Part shown: positions 1-9,201 of the stretch, piece after piece
How the letters are laid out: each line of letters starts with the position of its first letter
Numbering within the stretch: position 1 is the first letter of the stretch
NCBI GenBank assembly: GCA_021413975.1
Contig: JAIOPJ010000054.1
Coordinates: 350,936-414,935 of the forward strand
Direction of reading: 5' to 3'
Source: Gemmatimonadota bacterium
GTDB taxonomy: Bacteria; Gemmatimonadota; Gemmatimonadetes; Gemmatimonadales; Gemmatimonadaceae
Length of the DNA: 64,000 bases
Made by a program: the position numbers and the translations under genes
Notes under the pieces: generated by a model
Database searches by the model: none
What the model was told of the DNA's origin: nothing
Seen by the model: only the letters and a program-made list of their open reading frames with translations

Positions 1-2
1 GG

Positions 3-86
3 AACATCGACAACGAGGCGCAACTCCTCATGGCGCGCATGGGCGAGGCGATCGTGCGGACCTGGCGCCGTCCGGGCGCGCGGTGA
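3..86 (+). CDS. C-terminal fragment of an unidentified protein
   Basis: An open frame enters from the left edge and ends at TGA 84-86, giving only 27 residues (ending ...RTWRRPGAR). The stop overlaps the GTG start of the pseudouridine glycosidase gene by a GTGA junction, the pattern used by co-translated genes throughout this window, so it is probably the upstream member of the same operon. Too little is present to name a family. Confidence 0.55.
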   Translation, partial: NIDNEAQLLMARMGEAIVRTWRRPGAR

Positions 87-1015
87 GCAGCGCTGAGGGG
101 CGGACCGGCAGCGCGCCGGTCCGCTGGGGTCACGAGGCGGGTGCGGCGCGCGACGCCGGCCGTCCGATCGTCGCGCTCGAGAGCTCGGTGCTCGCGCAGG
201 GGCTGCCCGTGCCGGCCAATCGCGAGGCCGAGCGACGCATGCGTGGGGCCGTGCTCGCGAACGGCGCGGTCCCGGCCGTGACCGCGATGGTGCGCGGCGC
301 CCTCACCGTCGGACTCGAGGGCGACGACCTCGAACGCTTCCTGCGACGCGACGGGGTGGCCAAGGTCTCGGCGCGCGACCTGCCCGTCCTGGCAGCGCGA
401 AAGGGGGACGGTGCGACGACGGTGGCCGCGACCCTCGCCTGCTGCACCGCCGCCGGACTCGACGTCTTCGCCACGGGGGGGATCGGGGGGGTGCACCGTG
501 AACCGGCGTTCGACGAGTCCGCCGACCTCGCCGAACTGGGGCGGTCGAGCGTGGTCGTCGTCTGCGCGGGTGCGAAGTCGATCCTCGATCTTCCGGCGAC
601 GCTCGAGCGCCTGGAGTCGTTCGGGGTCACCCTGCTCGGCTACCGGACCGACGAGTTCCCGGGGTTCTTCACCGCGGGCACCGGGCTCCGCGTTCCGGCG
701 CGCGTCGATTCGGCGGCCGGGATCGCCGCGGTGTTGCGCGCCGCCCGTGCGCTCGGCCGACCCGGTGCGGTGCTGGTGGTCCAGCCACCGCCCGCGGCGC
801 ACGCGCTCGATGCCGAGGTCGTGGAACGCGCCGTGGAGTCCGCGCTGGCGGAGGCGCGAACGGCGGGGGTGCGCGGGGCGGCGCTCACCCCGATCCTGCT
901 CGCCGCGGTGGAGCGGCATACCGGCGGTCGCTCCCTTGCGGCGAACCTCGCCCTGCTCGAGGCGAACGCCGCGCTCGCCGCCGAAGTGGCGGTCGCATTG
1001 CTCGCTCCCCCCTGA
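83..1015 (+). CDS. psuG: Pseudouridine-5'-phosphate glycosidase
   Basis: This cytoplasmic enzyme cleaves pseudouridine 5'-phosphate to uracil and ribose 5-phosphate in pseudouridine salvage. The 310-residue length fits the family. The N-terminal ALESS block (E33), the ATGGIGGVHR glycine-rich loop at about 130-139, D148 and K165 in the AGAKSILDLP block match the conserved PsuG core, where a Glu, an Asp and a Schiff-base Lys form the active site. The GTG start overlaps the stop of the preceding gene. No pseudouridine kinase is visible downstream; it could be the truncated gene at the left edge, but that cannot be tested here. Confidence 0.93.
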   Translation: MSSAEGRTGSAPVRWGHEAGAARDAGRPIVALESSVLAQGLPVPANREAERRMRGAVLANGAVPAVTAMVRGALTVGLEGDDLERFLRRDGVAKVSARDLPVLAARKGDGATTVAATLACCTAAGLDVFATGGIGGVHREPAFDESADLAELGRSSVVVVCAGAKSILDLPATLERLESFGVTLLGYRTDEFPGFFTAGTGLRVPARVDSAAGIAAVLRAARALGRPGAVLVVQPPPAAHALDAEVVERAVESALAEARTAGVRGAALTPILLAAVERHTGGRSLAANLALLEANAALAAEVAVALLAPP

Positions 1016-1096
1016 ACGACCTTGCGACCGCTGTCGTGCGATCCGCACACCCTGTAGTTTCTGCTCAAGTCCCCTGAGCCGGAGGTCAGCCGAGCC

Positions 1097-2209
1097 ATGC
1101 CCTCTCCGTTCCTGAGTTCCGAGGAGTACGACGAGCGCGCGCACGAGCTCTACAACGAGGGGAGCTATGACGAGGCGCTGACGATGCTCCGCGAGGGCCT
1201 CGGCCTCTATCCCAACGCGGTGGAGCTGCACGTGGGGGTCGGCTACGCCCGGCTCGCGCGCGATGAGTTCGCCTGGGCGCGCCGGGCGTTCGAGGAAGCG
1301 CTCGTCCTCGATCCGGAACACGAGGACGCACTCGCGGGGCTCGGGGAGACGCTCATGCGCTTCGGGCAGACCCCGCAGGCGCTCAAGGCGTTCAATCGCA
1401 TCCTCGAACTCGGCTACTCCGACGACGTCGAGCTCATGCTCCAGGTGGGGCGCGCGCTCTTCCGCGACGGGCTCGTCGCCGAGGCCAAGGAGTTCTTCGA
1501 CATCGCCGTGCAGCAGACGCCGGAGAACTCCGAGGCGGTCGCGATGGTCGGCTATGCGCAGCACCGCCTCGGCGAGGACGTGGCCGCCGAGGAGACACTC
1601 AAGCGCGCGCTGCAGCTCGATCCCGACCACAGCGAGGCGCGCATCTACCTCGGCAATCTCCTCTATGACCGCGAGGAGTTCGAGGCGGCGCTCTTCCATC
1701 TCGAGCGCACCAAGCCCGAGGATCACTGGGACGAACTCGGCATCTGGCGCCTGATGGAGCTGAAGAAGTCGCACCTGCGCATCAAGGACGACGATCCGTC
1801 ACTCGGCATCTGGGAGGCGCGACTCACCGAGCTCACTCCCCCCGCCGACGCGCTCGAGGAGATGCTCGAGGAGATCGAGACGCGGGCCAACGAGAGCGCG
1901 CAGGCGGAGGCGCGCACGCAGCTCGAGCTCTTCGGCGCGCTGCTCGCCGACCTCACCAACAAGACGGAGGGGCCGGACCGGCACCAGGTGGTGAGCCGGG
2001 ACGGGCGGCGCTTCGAGGGCTCGTGGGAGGAGATCGTGGGCGCCATGCGCGACGAGAGCGCGAGCCACAAGGCGCGCACGATCGAGGAGTTCATGCAGGC
2101 CGAGGCCCGCCGCGGCTTCGGGCTCACGGGTGTGCTGATCCCCACGCGGGACGCGGAGAGCTTCCTCCGCGCCAGCGCCGACGCCGGACTCCTGCGGATC
2201 GTCCACTGA
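1097..2209 (+). CDS. Tetratricopeptide repeat protein
   Basis: The 370-residue protein contains about six tandem TPR helices (residues 12-215; for example DEALTMLREGLGLYPNAVEL), with the usual A/G-Y-P spacing, then an acidic, E-rich helical region. There is no signal peptide, so a cytoplasmic scaffold is likely. A GGAGG sequence lies 12 bases before the ATG. Its TGA overlaps the presumed CTG start of the ABC ATPase gene, so the two are probably translationally coupled. A specific partner cannot be read from the sequence. Confidence 0.88.
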   Translation: MPSPFLSSEEYDERAHELYNEGSYDEALTMLREGLGLYPNAVELHVGVGYARLARDEFAWARRAFEEALVLDPEHEDALAGLGETLMRFGQTPQALKAFNRILELGYSDDVELMLQVGRALFRDGLVAEAKEFFDIAVQQTPENSEAVAMVGYAQHRLGEDVAAEETLKRALQLDPDHSEARIYLGNLLYDREEFEAALFHLERTKPEDHWDELGIWRLMELKKSHLRIKDDDPSLGIWEARLTELTPPADALEEMLEEIETRANESAQAEARTQLELFGALLADLTNKTEGPDRHQVVSRDGRRFEGSWEEIVGAMRDESASHKARTIEEFMQAEARRGFGLTGVLIPTRDAESFLRASADAGLLRIVH

Positions 2210-3108
2210 TCGCGTTCCAGGACGTCGGGAAGACGTATCGCTCGCTCTGGGGCACGAAGGTCCTGGCGGTCGACGGCGTCACGCTCACGGTCGCCCCGGG
2301 CGAGGTGGTCGGGATCGCCGGCCCGAACGGGGCCGGGAAGAGCACGCTCATCTCGATGCTGCTCGGCTTCCTTCCGCCCGACCGGGGCACGGTGCGGCTC
2401 GACGGGCTCGACCCGCGCACGTTCATCGAGCGCGAGGGGGTGGCGTACCTCCCCGAGCTCATGACGATCCCGCTGCAGTGGACCGTCGAGGGTGCGCTGG
2501 ACCGACTCGCCACGCTCAGCGCCATCGCCCCCGCGGAGCGGCTCGGTGCGCGGGAGCGCGTCATCGACACGGTCGGCATCGGTGAACACCGCTCCAAGCG
2601 GCTCAAGGCCCTCTCCAAGGGGAATCTCCAGCGCCTCGGGCTCGCCCAGGCGCTCCTCGCCGAGCGACGCGTGGTCGTGTTCGACGAACCGACGCACGGC
2701 CTCGATCCGCTCTGGACCGCGCGGTTCCGCGAGATCGTCGCCGGGTTGCGACGGGCGGACCGGGCGATCCTCATCGCCTCGCACAACCTCGACGAGCTCG
2801 AGCGGCTCTGCGACCGCGTCGCGATCGTCGACAAGGGACGGATCCAGCGCGTGGTCGATGTGCGCGAGGCCGCCGGCGCGAGCGGGGTGCCTCGACGTTG
2901 GCGCCTGCGCGCGCTCGTGGGGTGCGACGCGCTGGCGGCGCAGTTCACCGACGCGACGGTGAACGGCGACACGGTCGAATGCGAGGCGGACGTCGCCGGG
3001 CTCAACCGCGGCATCGCCATGGCGATCGCCCAGGGCGCCCTCATCTCCTCGGTCAACCCCGCCGAGTCCTCGCTCGAGGAAGCGTTCCGCACGGCGGTCG
3101 CCCGATGA
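2206..3108 (+). CDS. ABC transporter ATP-binding protein (probable CTG start)
   Basis: This is the nucleotide-binding subunit of an ABC-2-type exporter. Counting from codon 2206, Walker A is GPNGAGKST (39-47). The signature is the variant LSKGNLQRLGLAQAL, Walker B is VVVFDEPTHGLDP, and the H-loop is ASHN. The domain homology begins at once (IAFQDVGKTY), and no ATG, GTG or TTG lies between the preceding gene's stop and the Walker A region in this frame. The best start is CTG 2206, which forms a CTGA overlap with the TPR stop codon; upstream in-frame codons read as antisense-style arginine-rich sequence. The next gene is its permease, overlapped by ATGA. Confidence 0.88.
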   Translation: MIAFQDVGKTYRSLWGTKVLAVDGVTLTVAPGEVVGIAGPNGAGKSTLISMLLGFLPPDRGTVRLDGLDPRTFIEREGVAYLPELMTIPLQWTVEGALDRLATLSAIAPAERLGARERVIDTVGIGEHRSKRLKALSKGNLQRLGLAQALLAERRVVVFDEPTHGLDPLWTARFREIVAGLRRADRAILIASHNLDELERLCDRVAIVDKGRIQRVVDVREAAGASGVPRRWRLRALVGCDALAAQFTDATVNGDTVECEADVAGLNRGIAMAIAQGALISSVNPAESSLEEAFRTAVAR

Positions 3109-3854
3109 TCGCCGGCCGTCCCTTGGTCGGGTATCTGCGGTGGCACGCGCAGGACACGGTGCTCAGGGCCCTCACGCCGCCGATCCTCTTCCTGGGCTTG
3201 GGAGGCGTGCCGCTCTGGAGCTTCGCCCGCACGGCCGGCCTGGACGCGATGGACCGGCCGGGCGAGGCGCACGACCTCGCGTTGCAGATCTACGGGAACA
3301 CCATGCCGCTCACGATGACCCTCGGCGCGGTGCTCCTGGCCAACGGCCTCCACGCGACCGACCGCGAGAAGCAGTACTTCCGGTTCCTCTTCTCCAAGCC
3401 CGTCGTCGCCTGGGCGTTCTACCTGCAGCAGTTCGTCGTCGCGCTCCTGCTCTTCGCCGCGGCGATGACGCTCGTGCCGCTCGGATTCGGCGCGATCGTG
3501 ACCGCGGTGCCGGTGCTCGCGGTCACGAAGTCGGCGGTCCTCTTCGCGTTGCTCTACGGATCGCTCGTGGCGCTCTGCGGGTCGCTCGTGACGAAGGAAG
3601 GCGTGGTGTTCATCGCCGTGGCCGCGACCAGCATGGTGCTGCAGCAGCTCGGCAAGGCCGGCTTCCTCCCCCACTGGCTCGCGCTCGTCGCCGGGGCCCT
3701 TCCGCCGTTCCTGACCGCCGATTCCCTGCGGGGGCTCTGGCTCGCCGGGCAGCCCGTCGCGGCCGGCGACATCATGCATGTCGTCGGCTATTCTACTGCG
3801 ATGCTCGCAGCCGCCCTTCTGCTCGTGCGGCGCCTCCCCCTCGCACGGTCATGA
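3105..3854 (+). CDS. ABC-2-type transporter permease
   Basis: The 249-residue protein is the membrane partner of the preceding ATPase, with about six hydrophobic segments (for example FYLQQFVVALLLFAAAMTLV and the C-terminal YSTAMLAAALLLVRRL). ATG 3105 overlaps the ATPase stop as ATGA and is followed by a normal N-terminus (IAGRPLVGYLRWHAQD). A longer upstream reading in this frame would be arginine-rich shadow sequence and is rejected. The substrate is unknown. The downstream M16 peptidase overlaps in the same way, so transporter and peptidase may be one functional unit. Confidence 0.85.
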   Translation: MIAGRPLVGYLRWHAQDTVLRALTPPILFLGLGGVPLWSFARTAGLDAMDRPGEAHDLALQIYGNTMPLTMTLGAVLLANGLHATDREKQYFRFLFSKPVVAWAFYLQQFVVALLLFAAAMTLVPLGFGAIVTAVPVLAVTKSAVLFALLYGSLVALCGSLVTKEGVVFIAVAATSMVLQQLGKAGFLPHWLALVAGALPPFLTADSLRGLWLAGQPVAAGDIMHVVGYSTAMLAAALLLVRRLPLARS

Positions 3855-6487
3855 CCGCCCGTCTCCACGCCCTGCTGCCGCCGGACTCGGTCCGGCGCGT
3901 GCGCCTCCCCAACGGCCTGACGATCCTCGCCCGCCGCGACACCACCGCGCCGGTCGTCGCGATCGTCACCTGGGTGAAGGCGGGCTACTTCGACGAGACC
4001 GACGACGTGGTGGGGATCGCCCATGTGCTCGAGCACATGTACTTCAAGGGCACGCCCACGCGCGGCGTGGGCGAGATCGCACGCGAGACCAAGGCGGCCG
4101 GCGGCTACCTGAACGCCGGCACCATCTACGACCACACGCACTACTACACGGTGCTCCCGGCGTCGGGGTTCGTCGCCGGGCTCGAGGTGCAGGCGGATGC
4201 CTATGCCAACTCGGTGATCGACGCCGGCGAGCTCGCGCGCGAGCTCGAGGTCATCATCGAGGAGACCAAGCGCAAGGCCGACACCGCGTCGGCCCTCGCC
4301 GGCGAGTCGCTCTTCGAGTTGCTCCATGACCGGCACCGGATCCGGCGATGGCGCATGGGCCGCGAGCATGCACTGCGCGGCTTCACGCGCCGGCAGGTCG
4401 CCGACTTCTACCGCGACTTCTACCGCCCGTCCAACACGGTCCTCGCGATCGTCGGCGACATCGATCCGGACACCGCGATCGCCCACGCCACGCGCCTCTA
4501 CGGGCCGATCGCCGACGCCCCGGTGGTCCGCTCCCCCGGACCGGTCGAGGAGGCCCCCAGCGGATTCCGTGTGCGCGATTGGGAAGGCGACATCGCGCAG
4601 GCGGAGCTCGTGTTCGGCTGGCGCACGCCCGCGCTCGCGCACGCCGATACGCCGGCGCTCGACGTGCTCGCCACCGTCCTCTCCGGCGGCCGTGCCTCGC
4701 GGCTCGTGCGTGCGGCACGCGATCGCCGCCTCGTGTCGAGCGTGAGCGCCTACGACTACACGCCGACCGAACTCGGCGTCTTCGTGGTGCACGCCACCGC
4801 GCGCGCCGACGATCTCCCGGCCGCGGCCCGCGCCCTGTGGGACCAGCTGCGCCGCGTGCGCGCCGGCGAGGTCACGGCCGGTGAGGTCGAGCGCGCGCGC
4901 TGCCTGCTCGAGGCGCAGTGGCTGCGGCGTCTCGAGTCCGCCGACGGGCAGGCCAACTTCCTCGGTGCCTGGGAACTGCTCGGCGCCTGGGATCGGGGCG
5001 TCGCCTATCACGAGGCCGTCTTCGACGTCGACGCCGCGCGCATCACCGAGGTCGCGGCGCGCTGGCTCGACCCCGATCAGGCGGCCATCGTCACCTATCG
5101 TCCCCGAGGCACCACGGCACTGGGCGCGGACGCGGCGGCGGTGCGCCGGGCGCTCGAATCCGAACGGCCGGCGCCCCTCGACGCGACGGCGGCCCCCGCG
5201 CCGGTCGCGAGCCCTGCGCCGATGCGCGCGCGGTTCGAGCGGGTCGTCGACGGGATCCACCAGTTCCGGACGGCCAACGGCGTGCCGATCCTGGTGCGCC
5301 ACCGCCCGGGGGCGTCGCTCACGCATCTCGGCTGCTTCGTCGGCGGCGGCGTGATGCAGGAGAGCGAGCACGAAGGCGGCATCAGCACGCTCATGGCGCG
5401 CGCCATGCTGCGCGGCACCACGAGCCGCTCGGCGTCCCGCCTCGCCGAGGATGCGGAACTCCTCGGCGGCGTCCCGTCCGCGAACGTCGGCACGGAGACG
5501 ATGCAGTGGGCCGTCGGCGTCCCTGCCCGTCAGTTCGGCGCCGCGGCCGAGCTGCTCTCGGACCTCGTGCTCTCGCCCGTCTTCCCCGAGGACGGCGTGG
5601 AGGCGGAGCGTGCCGTGGCCCTCGCCGCCCTCGCCGCGCTGCGCGACGACATGTATCGCCAACCGATGCGCCTCGCGGCCGGCGCCGCCTGGCCCGGGCA
5701 TCCGTACGGACGCTCGACGATCGGCACCGAGGAATCGATCCGTGCCGTCTCGCGCGACGCGATCGCGCGGTGGCACGCGGCGCGCGTGCCCGCTTCCGCC
5801 GCCGTGCTGGTCGCGGTCGGCGACCTCGATCCGCAGCAGGCGGCCGATACGCTCGCGAGCCGCTTCGCCGCGCTGCGCTACGCACCGCTTCCCGACCTTC
5901 CCGCCCCGCCCTGGCCGGCCGTCTCGCTGGTCCGGGCGGAGGAACGCGAGAAGGCACAGACCGCGCTCTCGCTCCTGTTCGACGGGCCGTCGTACGGCGA
6001 GGCCGCGCGGTTCGACGCCGAGATGCTCAGCGGCGTGGCGAGCGGGCTGGGCGGACGGTTCTTCGAGGAGCTGCGCGATCGGCAGTCACTCGCCTACACG
6101 GTCATGGCCCGGCCCTTCGTGCGGCGCAACGGCGGGACCTTCGGGGCGTACATCGCGACCTCACCGGAGAAGGAGGAGCAGGCACGCGCCAGCCTGCTCC
6201 GCGAGTTCGCGCGGTTCGTGGAGGAGGAGGTCACCCCGCAGGAGCTGGACCGCGCCCGTCGCTACGCCATCGGCGCCTGGCAGATCCGGCAGGCCTCCGG
6301 CGCATCGGTGCTCGCCGAGATCGCCGATGCCTGGATCAATGGGGCGCTCGAGGACATCGCGCGCTATCCCGAGGACCTCGGTGCGGTCACTCCCGCGCGC
6401 ATGCGCGCGGCGGCGGCGCGCTGGTTCGATCCGGATCGCCGCGTGGAAGGGATCGTGCGCGGCCGGAACGGCGCCGCCGCGCGATAG
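3851..6487 (+). CDS. M16 family zinc metallopeptidase, two-domain
   Basis: This 878-residue protein has two M16 repeats. The N-terminal half carries the inverted zinc motif HVLEH (residues 58-62) of pitrilysin/processing-peptidase enzymes, followed by the EVIIEE glutamate helix. The C-terminal half has the M16 fold (GGRFFEELRDRQSLAYTV, about 730-750) without HxxEH, as usual for the inactive domain. The start at ATG 3851 overlaps the permease stop (ATGA). No signal peptide is obvious. It is convergent with asnB, with only five bases between the stop codons. Its substrate is unknown, possibly peptides handled by the adjacent ABC transporter. Confidence 0.9.
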   Translation: MTARLHALLPPDSVRRVRLPNGLTILARRDTTAPVVAIVTWVKAGYFDETDDVVGIAHVLEHMYFKGTPTRGVGEIARETKAAGGYLNAGTIYDHTHYYTVLPASGFVAGLEVQADAYANSVIDAGELARELEVIIEETKRKADTASALAGESLFELLHDRHRIRRWRMGREHALRGFTRRQVADFYRDFYRPSNTVLAIVGDIDPDTAIAHATRLYGPIADAPVVRSPGPVEEAPSGFRVRDWEGDIAQAELVFGWRTPALAHADTPALDVLATVLSGGRASRLVRAARDRRLVSSVSAYDYTPTELGVFVVHATARADDLPAAARALWDQLRRVRAGEVTAGEVERARCLLEAQWLRRLESADGQANFLGAWELLGAWDRGVAYHEAVFDVDAARITEVAARWLDPDQAAIVTYRPRGTTALGADAAAVRRALESERPAPLDATAAPAPVASPAPMRARFERVVDGIHQFRTANGVPILVRHRPGASLTHLGCFVGGGVMQESEHEGGISTLMARAMLRGTTSRSASRLAEDAELLGGVPSANVGTETMQWAVGVPARQFGAAAELLSDLVLSPVFPEDGVEAERAVALAALAALRDDMYRQPMRLAAGAAWPGHPYGRSTIGTEESIRAVSRDAIARWHAARVPASAAVLVAVGDLDPQQAADTLASRFAALRYAPLPDLPAPPWPAVSLVRAEEREKAQTALSLLFDGPSYGEAARFDAEMLSGVASGLGGRFFEELRDRQSLAYTVMARPFVRRNGGTFGAYIATSPEKEEQARASLLREFARFVEEEVTPQELDRARRYAIGAWQIRQASGASVLAEIADAWINGALEDIARYPEDLGAVTPARMRAAAARWFDPDRRVEGIVRGRNGAAAR

Positions 6488-6492
6488 CGGAC

Positions 6493-8448
6493 TCAGACGC
6501 TCGGTCGCCACTCCCGCCACCACGCGATCAGTTGCAGCACGGCCCACATCGCGTGCCCGTTGCCGGCGCGGCCCCTGCGCACGCGATCCCACTCCGCTCG
6601 CACCGTCTCGGCGCGCAGGAACGGCAGCTCGCGCAACGACGCCGGCGACATGAGCTCCTCCGCCCAGGGACGCAACGGGCCCATGAGCCACCCGCGCACG
6701 GGCATGGTGAACCAGCGCTTGGGACGCTCCCAGAGCGGCCGCGGCACGTAGCGCGCCAGCACCTCGCGCAACGCCCACTTGGTCACGCCGTCACGCAGCT
6801 TCATCCGGTGGGGCATCCGCCACGCGAACTCGAGCACGCGATGATCGAGCAGCGGCGCGCGCACCTCGAGCCCCACCGACATCCCCGCGCGGTCGATCTT
6901 CGCGAGCAGGTCATCGGGTAGATACGTGACCTGGTCGGCGAGCATCATCCGCTCCGGGAGCGAGAGCTGGGCGTGGCGTTCCAGCACCTCGGGGACCCGG
7001 TCGGGCGCTTCCTCCGCGATGTCGAGGAGTGCGCGAGGGTCGAGCCAGGCCGATCGCAACGAGCGATAGCCCTCCAGCGGACGCTCGGCGCCGAACAGCA
7101 TCCCCACCTTCTGCAGACGCTCGCCGATCAACGGCGGACGCTGCGAACGCGGCACCACCGCGAGCAACACTGCGGCGATCGCGTCCCAACGCTCGGCCGA
7201 CAGGGCGAGCATCGCCCGGCTGATCGGGCCGCGCAACGCGGGCGGCGTGGCCTCCACGCGCGAGATCAGTCGCCGCCCCTGCTCGTAGCGCGTGTAGCCG
7301 GCGAAGAGCTCGTCGCCGCCGTCGCCGCAGATCGCCACCGTCACGTCGCGCCGCGCCAGGCGGCAGAGCAGCACCGTCGGGATCGCCGACGGATCGGCCA
7401 GTGGCTCGTCGAGGATCCGCGGCAGTTCGGGAACGAGCGCGGTGGCCTCGTTGCCGTCGAGTCTCAGCGAGGTGTGCCGCGTCCCGAGATGCGCCGCGAT
7501 CCGTGCCGCATCGGCCGTCTCGTCGATCGCGTCGTCGGTGAATCCGATCGTGAAGGTCCGCACCGGCTCCGTCGCCACCTGCTGCATGAGCGCGACCGTG
7601 AGCGCCGAGTCCACGCCGCCCGAGAGGAGCGCGCCGAGCGGGACGTCCGACTCCAGCCGCTCGCGCGTTGCGAGCAGGAGCAGGTCGCTGAGCCGCTCCA
7701 TCGCGGCCCCTTCGTCGGTGATCCGCGTCGCCGCGCCGGCATCGGCCACGCGCTCGGCCTCCCACCAGGGTTCGCTCGGAGGCAGTCCCGCCTCGGCGTC
7801 GGTGAGGGTGAGCAGGTGACCTGGCGCGAGCTTGATCACGTCGCGGTAGATCGACCCGGGGGCCGGCACGTAGAGGTACCGGGCGTAGCCCGCGAGCTGC
7901 GTGAGGTCCACGCGCCGCGCGAAGTCCGGGTCGACCGCGAGCGCCTTGAGCTCGGAGGCGAAGAGCACGAGTCCCGGGGCGCGGTACACGAAGAGCGGCT
8001 TCTTGCCGAGCCGGTCGCGCACCAGCGTGAGCGCGCGCGTCTGCGTGTCCCAGAGCGCGATCGCGAACATCCCGGCGAAACGGGGGAGCGCGTCGCGGAG
8101 CCCCCACTGCTCGACGGCGGCGAGGATCACCTCGGTGTCCGAATGCCCGCGAAAGGCGTGTCCCGCGGCCGCGAGCTCGCCGCGCAACGTCCGGTGATTG
8201 TAGATCTCGCCGTTGAAGGCGATCACGTAACGGCCGTTCCCCGATCGCATCGGCTGATGGCCCGCCGGCGTCAGGTCGAGGATCGAGAGCCGGCGGAAGC
8301 CGAATCCCACGCCGGCCCCGGCGTCGTGCCACTCACCGGCGTCGTCGGGGCCGCGATGCTCGAGCGTCGCCGACATCCGCAGGAGTGACTCGCCCAATCC
8401 GGCGCGCCGGTCGGGGCGCGTCGTGAGGATGCCCGCGAGACCGCACAT
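6493..8448 (-). CDS. asnB: Asparagine synthetase (glutamine-hydrolysing)
   Basis: The enzyme converts aspartate, glutamine and ATP to asparagine and glutamate. The start is set by MCGLAGI, because Cys2 must be N-terminal to act as the glutaminase nucleophile; longer N-terminal readings are wrong. The class-II glutamine amidotransferase domain (1-200) has HRGPDD and FNGEIYNH. The synthetase domain has the PP-loop LSGGVDS at 275-281 and CGDGGDELFAGYTRY. At 651 residues it is of the longer AsnB type often found in polysaccharide or amidation clusters, so an exopolysaccharide-related role is an alternative. It lies 17 bases after the DUF2461 gene. Confidence 0.93.
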   Translation of the reverse strand: MCGLAGILTTRPDRRAGLGESLLRMSATLEHRGPDDAGEWHDAGAGVGFGFRRLSILDLTPAGHQPMRSGNGRYVIAFNGEIYNHRTLRGELAAAGHAFRGHSDTEVILAAVEQWGLRDALPRFAGMFAIALWDTQTRALTLVRDRLGKKPLFVYRAPGLVLFASELKALAVDPDFARRVDLTQLAGYARYLYVPAPGSIYRDVIKLAPGHLLTLTDAEAGLPPSEPWWEAERVADAGAATRITDEGAAMERLSDLLLLATRERLESDVPLGALLSGGVDSALTVALMQQVATEPVRTFTIGFTDDAIDETADAARIAAHLGTRHTSLRLDGNEATALVPELPRILDEPLADPSAIPTVLLCRLARRDVTVAICGDGGDELFAGYTRYEQGRRLISRVEATPPALRGPISRAMLALSAERWDAIAAVLLAVVPRSQRPPLIGERLQKVGMLFGAERPLEGYRSLRSAWLDPRALLDIAEEAPDRVPEVLERHAQLSLPERMMLADQVTYLPDDLLAKIDRAGMSVGLEVRAPLLDHRVLEFAWRMPHRMKLRDGVTKWALREVLARYVPRPLWERPKRWFTMPVRGWLMGPLRPWAEELMSPASLRELPFLRAETVRAEWDRVRRGRAGNGHAMWAVLQLIAWWREWRPSV

Positions 8449-8465
8449 GGGCTCGGCTCCCCGCC

Positions 8466-9191
8466 CTAGCGGGACTTCGCGGCGGGGAATCCCAGCGCAC
8501 CGTTCAACCACCGTACGAGCGGCAGGAGCGCGGCGTAGTCCTTCATGATCGTGTCAACGAGCTTGGCCGAGGTCGCGTCGGCGTCGCTCATCTCGCGCGA
8601 GGCGGTGAAGCTGTTGAACCTGAGCCAGTGCGCCGCCGGATGGTCGGGCGCGTAGCCCCGCGGCACGCGCGTGAGGCGCACCCCCGCCTCCTCGTCGCTC
8701 AGGCCGCCGAACCGCTTGGTGAACGCGGGGGCCTTCACGATCCGCTCGAAGGCGCGCTGCTCATCGACGATCCTCTCGCGCAGCACGCCGAGCAGGGGGC
8801 GCGGCGGCATCCAGAATCCGGCGGCGACCATCGACGCGCCCGGCTCGAGATGGAAGTAGAACCCCGCGCCCCCATGGGCATCGCGCCCCACGCCCCGCCC
8901 CGCGTCGCGATGGAAGACCCAGAGCGCCGCGTGCGTCTTGTACGGCGACTTGTCGTGCGAGAACCGCACGTCGCGATGGATCCGGAAGAGCGCCCGCTTG
9001 GGTGGCGCCACGAACTCCGGCGCGAGCTTCGCGAACCGCACGTCGAGCTCCTCCGCGAGCAGCTTGAGCGGCACGAGGATCTCGCGCTCGTACGTCGGCC
9101 GGCGTTCCTCGAACCAGGGCTTCGCGTTGTGCCGCTTGAGGCCGCGCAGGAAGGTGAGCGCCTCGGGGCGGAACCTCGTGAAGGCGCTCAT
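8466..9191 (-). CDS. DUF2461 family protein
   Basis: The 241-residue protein matches the DUF2461 (TIGR02453) family: an N-terminal FLRGLKRHNAKPWFEERRP block, then FRIHRDVRFSHDKSPYKTH, and GAGFYFHLEPG. The function of the family is not established. ATG 9191 (MSAFTRF) is chosen because the upstream 30 codons are arginine-rich and overlap the M28 peptidase gene. It is cytoplasmic, with no signal or membrane segment. It sits between a secreted M28 peptidase and asnB on the minus strand, with short gaps that suggest one transcript. Confidence 0.88.
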   Translation of the reverse strand: MSAFTRFRPEALTFLRGLKRHNAKPWFEERRPTYEREILVPLKLLAEELDVRFAKLAPEFVAPPKRALFRIHRDVRFSHDKSPYKTHAALWVFHRDAGRGVGRDAHGGAGFYFHLEPGASMVAAGFWMPPRPLLGVLRERIVDEQRAFERIVKAPAFTKRFGGLSDEEAGVRLTRVPRGYAPDHPAAHWLRFNSFTASREMSDADATSAKLVDTIMKDYAALLPLVRWLNGALGFPAAKSR

Positions 9192-9201
9192 GCTGCGCGG
9201 C

